This document shows, one piece after another, positions 56,253-64,000 of a stretch of DNA of 64,000 nt. Every line of letters starts with the position of its first letter. Within the stretch, counting starts at the first letter, position 1. The stretch covers positions 1,984,001 to 2,048,000 of the forward strand of contig NC_085883.1 in the NCBI RefSeq assembly GCF_035222275.1, given 5' to 3'. The notes beneath the pieces were generated by a model. It searched no databases. It saw nothing but the letters and a program-made list of their open reading frames with translations, and was not told the origin of the DNA. Made by a program: the position numbers and the translations under genes. Source of the DNA: Podospora bellae-mahoneyi (taxonomy: Eukaryota; Ascomycota; Sordariomycetes; Sordariales; Podosporaceae).

Positions 56253-57469
56253 CTTGGGCCAAACAGACGATAAAAAAAGACATGTTCACTTGAACATTCG
56301 CGTGAGCCACACTTGGGGGTGGACTAGCATAAATGTCAATGATAAGAATGCCCAGGTTAGGCAAGGGAACATCATCTAGAGTATTAGGATATTTTCAGAG
56401 ACATAGACCCCAATTTAGCTCTGCAGCGGGCGGCAGTTGCGTTCCGTGGACGACATGACAGCGGAAAAAGATCTGGCTGAATGGAGAACCTCTTGGCTTT
56501 GCGGGAGAGCACCTGGTTTGGGGAAGCTGAAGAAAAGATGGTGGAGGGGAATATGTTGCACTGTGTTTAACCGCACAAAAACACACTGTCACTGACATGT
56601 GTTCCTGCAGGCCGACAGCGTGGCCGTTGAGGCATAGTGGGTGGACACGTCAAGCCAGATTCCACTCTTACTTGCATCCAACAACAAGCGGCCATGGTGT
56701 AGTGGTTAGCATTAATGCCTTCCAAGCATTAGAGTCGGGTTCGATTCCCGATGGCCGCATTCAAAGACACTCCTCTGCTGTCAAGCACAGTGTGAGGAGT
56801 TACCAGTAACTTTTGTTTGCTTGGCCCCTTACCATTTTGGATGATTTTGGGATGGCTTGGCGGCGAGATTCAAGGTTGAGATGACATGTTGCTTTGGTAC
56901 AGAGAACCCCTCCATTTTCTTGCATCTACACATATTTTCGACCCATTTTCCTACTTTTTTTTGTTCCACAAGAGCACTCGATACGCGCCACAATTGACAG
57001 CTCTCCCCTCCCCTCTTTCAAGAACAAATGCCATGATCAACCCCGCATCATCCCACGGGAAATCTTCCGTGCATTTTCCAGGGGCGGCTCGTTCTGGACG
57101 GCGGATTATCGGCATCCTTGCAGAACTTGGCATCGGATAATCTGCAGGGCGTCCCCTGTATTGGCTTGGCTGCCACTGTCTGGGGTCTTGGGGGGGGTTG
57201 AGAGGCGGGAGGACAAGCTCCTGCAAAGCAGACTCTTGGACTCTTGTCAAGTGGCCTTTTGAAGGGTCTTTTTCTTGAGCTTGCCATCATGAGTGTATCA
57301 TGGGGACCGTCTCTGTTTGTTTTGTTTCGGCCTTTTCTCATCTGACTATGACGCTGCCTTGATGTCAACGACAAACAACACGATGTGCTCGCGGCATTGA
57401 TTGCTTACCAACTCGATTTCAGGATATCAAGGGGGAGTTAATAGGTTGCGGCATCTTTATGGAACCAAG
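56253..57469. other. Divergent region between GH125 and GH92, with tRNA-Gly
   Basis: 1.2 kb between two mannosidase start codons. It contains the tRNA-Gly gene (56688-56759) and no protein-coding gene that I can support. Promoters of both enzymes must lie here, one on each side of the tRNA. Confidence 0.6.
56688..56759 (+). tRNA. tRNA-Gly (anticodon UCC)
   Basis: 72 nt without intron. Acceptor GCGGCCA pairs perfectly with TGGCCGC, with discriminator A. A box is TGGTGTAGTGG. The anticodon stem AATGC/GCATT encloses loop CTTCCAA with anticodon TCC. The T arm has GGGTTCGATTCCC. A TTTT run lies about 50 bases downstream. Confidence 0.96.
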
Positions 57470-60240
57470 ATGAGGAGAGCTGAAGAGAGCTCACCATTTC
57501 GCAAGCCGTTCAGCATGGCGGCTGCTCCGTTACGTTTTAGGGGGATGCCCCGGAGGAGTCGCTTTTTGGTGTATGCGTTGGTATTTATCAGTTTCTTGTA
57601 TCTGATACCGAGGATGCACTTGGGTATGGGTGGGACATTGTTGTTTTTCTTGATATCTCCTGAGGCTGCTGGACCTTATGGGGTTGGACACAAGGTTGAT
57701 ATCTTGCGATATGTTGATCCCTTGATCGGGACGACGAATGGTGGTCATGTTTTTCCTGGAGCATCATTGCCCTATGGTTAGCCCTTCTTCTCATCTTTCC
57801 TAGGCCCCATAATTAACACCAGCTCTAGGCATGGCCAAAGCAGTCGCCGACACAAACAGTCACGCTGAAAACGCCGCCGGCTTCGTGTCCGACAACAGCG
57901 AGATCCTCGGCTTCTCACATATGCACGACTCTGGGACAGGCGGCCAGCCATCCATGGGTAACTTTCCCCTTTTCGTCCATGCAGGCTGCCCAGAGGATGA
58001 TCACAAGCAATGCGTCTACTCCCTCATGGACCGCCCCATCGCCAGAGTCAACGGCTCCGCCTTTGCCGCCCCAGGATATTTCAGCCTCAACCTCACCAAC
58101 CATGTGCGCGCAGAGATGACAGTCACTGAACACACAGCTCTGTACCGCTTTTCCTTCCCAGGAAACGACACCCTCACGTTGAAGAGCGACGACCCGCTCA
58201 GGAAGAAGGATGTCGATATCACTTACTCGCCTATTATCCTTGTTGATTTGGTTGATCTGATGAACAGCAGGTCAACGGGCGGGATCCAGGTGTACAATCA
58301 GTCTGGACGTATCGTCGGTGAAGGACAGTATCAGCCTTCTTTTGGAGCAGGAAGATACAACGCCTTTTTCTGTGCCGACTTCAAAGGTGCTGCCATTAGA
58401 AAGACGGGGACGTTTATCAGTAATAATGCCACTGAAGGAGTCAACTTTCTGGACGGGGTCGGTAATGGCTTCTACATCCCCTCTGGCTCGGCCGGTGCCT
58501 GGATTCAGTTTGAAAAACCGGTTGAGAATAATCATGAGATTATGGCTAGGGTGGGCGTGTCTTTTATCAGCGTGGATCAAGCTTGTGACAATGCTGAGAG
58601 AGAGATTGCGGACTACAACTTTGAGAGGGTGGAGAGCCAGGCGAGAAAGGAGTGGAGAAAGAAGCTGGAGGTGGTTGAGGTGGATGGGACGGGAGTGAGT
58701 GAGGATATGCTGACCACTTTCTGGTCGGGGTTGTACAGGACATTGCTGTCGCCACAGAATTATACGGGGGAGAATCAGCTGTGGAATAATTCCACCGAGC
58801 CATACTTTGACTCGTAAGTCTTTGCCCAAGACAGCAGATGCAGGACAACTAACATGCCGTAGATTCTACTGCATCTGGGACTCCTTCCGAGCCCAGCACC
58901 CCCTTCTGACCATCATCGACCCCCCAGCCCAGACAGACATGATCCGCGCCCTTATCGACATCTACCGCCACGAAGGAAAACTCCCCGACTGCCGCATGTC
59001 CTTCAGCAAAGGCTACACCCAAGGCGGCAGCAACGCCGACATCGTCCTCGCCGACGCCTTTGTCAAGAACCTCACCGACAATATCGACTGGGACACCGCC
59101 TACAAAGCTGTCCTCTCCGACGCGGAAGAAGAGCCTCAAATGTGGGGTGTCGAGGGCAGAGGCAACTTGGAAAGCTGGCATAAACTGGGGTACATCCCCT
59201 GGGATGACATCGACACCAACGGCACAGGCCCAATGTCCCGCTCCATTTCCCGCGGTGTGGAATACGCCTACGATGACTTTGCCATCTCCCTCCTCGCCTC
59301 CGGCCTTGGCCACGACGCAGACGCCAAAAAATACCACCAGCGTGGCTCCAACTGGAGAAACTACTGGAACCCGGAACAGGCTGACCTCTACCGGGAAGAC
59401 CCAGATGGTCCGGTGCTCAAGACAAAGTTCAAGGGGTTCATGCAACCGCGCAAACTAGACGGCTCGTTCCGCTATGAAAACACCCGAGCTTGCTCCCCGG
59501 TGCACAACATGCACATCTGCTATTACGACACTCATCTCAGCTCCTACGAGGGCTCACCGTGGCTGTACTCATTCTTTGTCCCGCAAGACATGGACAGCTT
59601 GATCACGCTTATGGGGGGGCCGGACGCGTTTGTGGAGAGGTTGAATTACTTCCACACGAGCGGGATTTCGTACATGGGGAATGAACAGGGTTTTTTACCT
59701 GTTTTTCAATTCCATTATGCCGGGCGACCGGCGATATCTTCTTACTGGGTGCGCTCTTACATCCCTTCGCTGTTCAACAGTTCAGTAAACGGCATCCCGG
59801 GTAACGACGACTGTGCCATGGGTGCATTCTCGGCGTTTGCAATGATGGGGTTTTTCCCCGTTGCAGGACAAGACGTCTACCTGCTCACGCCCCCCTTTTT
59901 TAGGGAGGTAAAGATCAAGGCGAAGTCGGGGGGGAACAAGTGGGCGGTGATCAGGGTCAAGAACTTTGATCCGGAGGGGAGGAGGATATACATCCAATCT
60001 GCCACCCTAAACGGGAGGAGATACACCAGGAACTGGATCACGCATGAGTTTTTTATCAAGGGGGGCATCCTCGAGTTTGTGGTGGGCGAGGAGGAAGGGA
60101 AGGAGTGGGGGAGGGGGGAGGAGGGTAGGCCGCCTAGTTGGTACAGTGATGAGGATTTTGGGGATTGGGATGGGAATAAGGGGGTGGAGGGGGTGGATGC
60201 GGAGGAGGAGGAGAGGCAGGCGGGGAGGAGGGGGAGATAG
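57470..60240 (+). CDS. GH92 alpha-mannosidase (alpha-1,2 type)
   Basis: Three exons (57470-57776, 57829-58813, 58863-60240; introns 52 and 49 nt) encode 889 residues. A type II signal-anchor (SRFLVYALVFISFLYLIP, about residues 30-47) suggests a secretory-pathway membrane or secreted protein. GH92 blocks are YVDPLIGTTNGGHVFPGASLPYG, GFSHMHDSGTGGQPSMGNF, FYCIWDSFRAQHPL, GYTQGGSNADIVLADAF, GNEQGFLPVFQFHYAGRP and GNDDCAMGAFSAFAMMGFFPV. The family uses calcium and inverts anomeric configuration while removing alpha-1,2-linked mannose. The last 35 residues are an acidic, low-complexity tail. Start is the first ATG giving a basic cytosolic end. It is divergent from the GH125 gene. Confidence 0.94.
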
Positions 60241-60868
60241 TTTTTTTTTCTTGTGGTTTTGGTGTTGGGGATGTATATAGGGCAGCAGAAGAAATAAATG
60301 CTAGAGGTATAAGTGAAGTGCATCTTCAAGGTGTCGGTGACTAAAAACGCTTCGATAGGCCTTATACACATATCACCAGACCTTAAATGCATATCACCAG
60401 GCATCAAACACATATCAACAGAGCCCAGAACAGCTTTAATAGGCCTTAAACACATATTTGAGGCTTTGAAAACATATCAACAGGCCTTTCGAGATAATCA
60501 AGAGACCCCAGGAAAGTGGTGACAATCGGGTGGTCACATGATGTGCTCCATCTCTCCAAGCCAGCAGTTTTTTTGCCTAATTTTATGTATTACAAAATCC
60601 ATGATTTCATGCTCAAACTTTTTGCTATGAGAATAAGTTTCACAATTCTGCAATCCCTCGTTTTTTGAGTGATAGCTCACAATATCTCACCCTGCGCAAC
60701 ATTGGCAAAGTTTTTTGTGTGAGACGGGACATTTTTCTACCCCTCCTTCATCAAAAAACTTACTACCCCTCAACACCAAGATATATCATCACCACTCTTT
60801 TTTTTTTCTTTTTTCTTTTTCTTTTTCTTTTTTTTTTTCACATTCACCAACCACAGACCAAAACAAAA
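60241..60868. other. GH92 3' flank, 21-bp array and Efm7 promoter
   Basis: It contains the AGGCCT array (60357-60500) and a pyrimidine tract at about 60798-60839 just before the next start codon. No gene is supported. Confidence 0.6.
60357..60500. repeat. Seven-unit AGGCCT array, 21-bp period
   Basis: Hexamers AGGCCT, AGACCT, AGGCAT, AGAGCC, AGGCCT, AGGCTT and AGGCCT start at 60357, 60378, 60399, 60420, 60441, 60461 and 60482 (spacings 21, 21, 21, 21, 20, 21). The remainder of most units resembles TAAACACATATCAAC, so this is a different sequence type from the GATAG-containing arrays but with the same core and period. No inverted arms were found. Confidence 0.7.
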
Positions 60869-61723
60869 ATGTCAACCCACGACTCAGACAACGAGTCAGG
60901 CGGCGGCGGAGAGCTTGGGTTGTTTTCCGAACCAACAGATTACTACCCTCCCTCCCCCCCACCAACAACAGAGACTTACACCACCGCGACGGGGGAGATC
61001 ATAACCCTCCACCTCGTCGGGCACTCCCCCCTCGAAGCCCACCACCTATGGTAACCCCCCCTCCCTTGTTCTCATTCACACAAACCATTTCTGACACTTG
61101 GTTCACCTAGGAATGGCTCAAGAGTCATATCCCAACTTTTCGAATCAACCCCCACCACCACGGTGAAAAACCGCACAGTCTGCGAACTCGGCGCCGGCGC
61201 CGGCCTCCCCTCCCTCGTGGCCTCCATGCTGGGCGCTTCCCTCGTCGTCTGCACTGACTTTCCCGACCCGGACCTCATCGCCACCATACAAAAAAACATT
61301 GACGGGTGCCACCTCCTCCCCCACGACAACGACGAGCTCAACATCGTCGCTGACGGTTTTGTCTGGGGCGCCTCCCCTTCCACCCTCCTCCGTCACTCCC
61401 CTAACGGGTTCGACGTCCTCATCCTCGCCGATTTGCTCTTCAGACACTCTGAGCACGGCAATATGATCAAGACCATCAGGGAGACTCTCAAGCGCACAAG
61501 AGAAGCAAAAGCCTATGTCGTCTTTTGCAGCTACCGCCCCTGGCTGAGGGAGAAGGATCTCAAGTTTTTTGACCTGTGCAGGGAGGATGGGTTCGAGGTG
61601 GAACAAATCTTGGAAAAGAAGATGGACAAGAAGCTTTTTGAGGAGGATCCGGGGGACGAAGAGATCCTCAAGACGGTTACGGGGTGGGTAGTTAGTTGGC
61701 CTGAGAAGGAGTGGGTTGCGTGA
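60869..61723 (+). CDS. EFM7: Protein N-terminal and lysine methyltransferase, Efm7/Nnt1 type
   Basis: Two exons (60869-61050, 61111-61723; 60-nt intron) encode 264 residues. The N-terminal GLFSEPTDYYPPSPPPT and ITLHLVGHSPLEAHHLWNGSRVIS match family-16 methyltransferases of the Efm7 group. S-adenosylmethionine-binding motif I is VCELGAGAGLPSLVA, then VCTDFPDPDLI and FDVLILADLLFRHSEH. In yeast the enzyme trimethylates the N-terminal Gly and dimethylates Lys3 of elongation factor eEF1A. The W at the splice junction (CTATG|G) keeps HHLWNGSR continuous. Confidence 0.9.
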
Positions 61724-62020
61724 GGGGATGAGAAAATGAAGAGGGTGCAAGTGGTATAGTTGGAAAAATCAAAAAATAAATAATTGAATGACAGGCCGAG
61801 TGAGAGAGGGGTAGGACGTGTGAGGATCATGAATACCACATACATCAAGACAATTCTTGGGTCAACAATATGTGACCAACCCCAACGGGGTGAACAAGAC
61901 ACATACAATGTATATATCAACACTCATAGCTATGCGCACAAATTCATTCATCATAACCCTTTCCATTCCATGCCCCCCAATCCAACCCATACACATTTGC
62001 CCATTTCCCATCCCCTCCAC

Positions 62021-64000
62021 CTACCACCTCCTCCCATAAACATCATGCTCCTTCCTCGGCCTCCTCACCCCGTGCTTCCCACCAACAAACTCGCCCACAT
62101 CCCTCACCACATTCCTCCCATCATTCCCCTCCAACCCATCCACCCCCAAGCTCGCCCGAGCATCATGCTTGAACAGATCCAAAATCTCCTGCAAGCCCAG
62201 TTTCAGCTGGTTCTTCCCCTTCTTCCTCATCCCACCCTCAATCGTCGCCTCCGCCAGCATCCTCTTCTTGTTCTGCAGCTCCAGTATCCTAGCCTCGACT
62301 GTATCCTGAACAGTAAGTTTATACACAATCACGTCCACCGTCTGCGTCAGTCTGTGGACTCGATCGATAGCCTGCTCCTCCACAAACGGGTTCCAGAACG
62401 GCTCAACAATGATGACGCGGGTGGCGGCCGTCAAATTGAGGCCGAGGGAGCCGCACTTGAGAGAGCAGAGCAGGATGCGGGTGTGAGGGTCGGTGCGGAG
62501 GGCCTTGAGGGCAGCTTCGCGAGCGTCATTGGGCATCTTGCCGTCGTAGCGGACGGCTTTCATGCCTGGCTGAGAGCGCAAAAACGGCTCGATGAGGTCG
62601 AGCATGGAGGTGAACTGCGAAAAGACAATGAACTTGTGCTCGTGGGCTTCCTTGCGCAGGATGGAGAGCAGCTCCCGAATCTTGGCGGATTGAGTAATGC
62701 CTCCGGAACTTTTGGCCGACTTGGATTTCTTCTTCCGCTCTGGTTCTTGTTGGCCAGGACGGCGGGATCGTCTTCGGATGGGAAGGTCATCGTCTGAGTC
62801 GTCGTCCGGGTCCGAAGAGATCAACTCAGAAGCGGAGATCTCTTCCTCGTCTTCGCCAGAACCTTCAGTATCCTGGGATGCGACTTGTGACTGCGATACC
62901 CTAGACACCGACACAAACGATTCATCCTCTTCCGAGCCGGAATCAGATTCTGACCCGGATCCGTGGAAGTCAGCCTGAGAGTCATCCTTGACAATGAAGC
63001 TGTCGAGCTGGCTCTCGTCATCGTCATCTTCTTCAGACGAGTGCTCAGAGTCCTCGGAAGCGATATCGTCGCCACCGCCCTCGGCATCCTCATCCTCTGA
63101 ACCTCCGCACTTCCCAAGTCTCAAAGCACCCTGTTGATCCTCACCCACCAACCAGCTCCCCTCCTCTTCCTCGTCGCTGTCCTCAACAATCCTCCTCGCT
63201 TTTGATCTTTTCTTGCTCGCCGCCACCTTCTCGATCTTGATCTCCTCCTTCACCACACTGACCCTCCTCCCATACTTCTTTTTCTTCTTGCTCGGACTCA
63301 CACTGATAACCTTTTGCATACTATCAATGCAATCCGAGCACTTCACCTGCCCGCTCCCCATCTCCTTCTTGCTCAACTCACTGAGACACATCTCGCACTT
63401 CCTCGTCCGAATCCCCATCCCCCCAAACGCATCCGCCAAATCATCCAAGTCATCCCCAGCCTTCCCCTTCGGCTGAGCAGTCGAATCCACCGCCAGCGCC
63501 TCCTGATCCTTCTCCAGCTTCGTGTCCGTCAACCTAGGATGATTGCAAGCCTGCCTCAGCCTCAAAAGCAACACCAACGCATTCGCATAGTCAATCCTCC
63601 CCTTCATCATCTTCTCCAAACTCTTATCCGCCCTCGCCTCTAACGCATCATAAAACTCCCTCTCCGCCTCGGAAAACTTGGTCTCCACCGTCACAACTTT
63701 CCTTTCTGTGATCTTGAACGCCGGCTTCGGCATCTCCCTCTCCTCCCCATCCCCCCCCCTCTCCTCCTCCATCTTCGCCTTCATAGCATCCAACGCCTTC
63801 TTCCCCCCAGCAACCAACGCCCCCTCCTCCTTCAAAATCTCCTTCGTCCTCCTCTTCATAAAACACCTCAGCAGATTATGCAACCTCTTGATCGCCACAT
63901 GCCCCTTCCCCTGCTTCATCGGCCCATCAATATCCTTCCTCCACTCCCCCAGCTCATCATAAGGCGGCACCCTCAAAAAGTGCACCAAGCTCTGCAGCTC
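62021..64000 (-). CDS. SNF2-family ATPase (Rad5/Rad16/Uls1-like), C-terminal part
   Basis: The frame is open from the right edge of the window to the stop at 62021-62023, giving the last 659 residues; the N-terminus and the first helicase lobe are outside. Visible parts are the end of lobe 1 (LVHFLRVPPYDE, then LRCFMKRRTKEIL and LLRLRQACNHPRL), a Cys pair region CEMCLSELSKKEMGSGQVKCSDC, a long acidic Ser/Asp/Glu region, and lobe 2: KFIVFSQFTSMLDLIEPFL, LLCSLKCGSLGLNLTAATRV and EEQAIDRVHRLTQT (motif VI). The Cys cluster sits where Rad5-type proteins have a RING, but shows only four cysteines. Likely role is ATP-driven DNA translocation in repair or chromatin; the exact orthologue is uncertain. 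Confidence 0.88.
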   Translation of the reverse strand, partial: ELQSLVHFLRVPPYDELGEWRKDIDGPMKQGKGHVAIKRLHNLLRCFMKRRTKEILKEEGALVAGGKKALDAMKAKMEEERGGDGEEREMPKPAFKITERKVVTVETKFSEAEREFYDALEARADKSLEKMMKGRIDYANALVLLLRLRQACNHPRLTDTKLEKDQEALAVDSTAQPKGKAGDDLDDLADAFGGMGIRTRKCEMCLSELSKKEMGSGQVKCSDCIDSMQKVISVSPSKKKKKYGRRVSVVKEEIKIEKVAASKKRSKARRIVEDSDEEEEGSWLVGEDQQGALRLGKCGGSEDEDAEGGGDDIASEDSEHSSEEDDDDESQLDSFIVKDDSQADFHGSGSESDSGSEEDESFVSVSRVSQSQVASQDTEGSGEDEEEISASELISSDPDDDSDDDLPIRRRSRRPGQQEPERKKKSKSAKSSGGITQSAKIRELLSILRKEAHEHKFIVFSQFTSMLDLIEPFLRSQPGMKAVRYDGKMPNDAREAALKALRTDPHTRILLCSLKCGSLGLNLTAATRVIIVEPFWNPFVEEQAIDRVHRLTQTVDVIVYKLTVQDTVEARILELQNKKRMLAEATIEGGMRKKGKNQLKLGLQEILDLFKHDARASLGVDGLEGNDGRNVVRDVGEFVGGKHGVRRPRKEHDVYGRRW

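Noticed and set aside
1-64000. CRISPR arrays, retroelements or transposase genes
   Set aside because: No spaced identical repeats of CRISPR type, no reverse transcriptase, integrase or transposase motifs. The 21-bp arrays are too divergent and lack unique spacers.

Overview
The window looks like the nuclear genome of a filamentous ascomycete, most likely a sordariomycete close to the Sordariales. Introns are short (46-89 nt inside coding regions) with GTATGT/GTAAGT donors and CTAAC/CTGAC branch sites. Exons are GC-rich, intergenic DNA holds pyrimidine tracts, and the gene set is fungal: TORC1 Tco89, Rrd1, Ind1, Efm7, Bfr2, GH92 and GH125 mannosidases, and a type III polyketide synthase. I saw no prophage, plasmid, CRISPR, retroelement or transposase gene.

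Layout, left to right: a 5' gene fragment (1-325, -); a cytochrome P450 (-); an F-box/WD-like protein (+); fructose-1,6-bisphosphatase (+); peroxisomal 3-ketoacyl-CoA thiolase (+); a Tco89-like TORC1 subunit with an apparent frameshift (+); a universal stress protein with a GC-AG intron (-); mitochondrial ribosomal protein uS7m (-); a 97-residue double-stranded-RNA-binding-motif protein (-); a 4.5 kb gene-free stretch; a nitronate monooxygenase (+); PEX11 (+); a type III polyketide synthase (+); a fungal membrane protein (+); a degenerate tRNA-like gene (-); SPF30-type Tudor splicing factor (-); BFR2/AATF (-); IND1 (+); a small four-helix membrane protein (+); poly(A)-binding protein PAB1 (-); a Hul5-type HECT ligase (+); the PP2A activator Rrd1 (+); a GH125 mannosidase (-) and a GH92 mannosidase (+) flanking tRNA-Gly(UCC); an Efm7-type methyltransferase (+); and the C-terminal part of a SNF2-family ATPase (-) running off the right edge.

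Most genes are independent housekeeping genes, but three themes stand out. Carbon and peroxisome metabolism: fructose-1,6-bisphosphatase, thiolase and PEX11, whose promoters contain sequences matching known fungal activator sites (CCG-N7-CCG; CCTCGG). Mannoside trimming: a divergent GH125/GH92 pair of complementary linkage specificity. Translation and RNA: PAB1 with A-rich tracts in its probable 5' leader, uS7m, Bfr2, SPF30 and Efm7.

The least explained structure is a family of intergenic arrays built on an AGGCCT core repeated with a 21-bp period. It occurs at four places (about 670-800, 7931-8068, 54144-54515, 60357-60500). Two copies sit inside fold-back (inverted-repeat) elements, and phase is kept although the units themselves have diverged. 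Two genes (Tco89-like and GH125) are broken by single-base shifts in homopolymers, which may be assembly errors.
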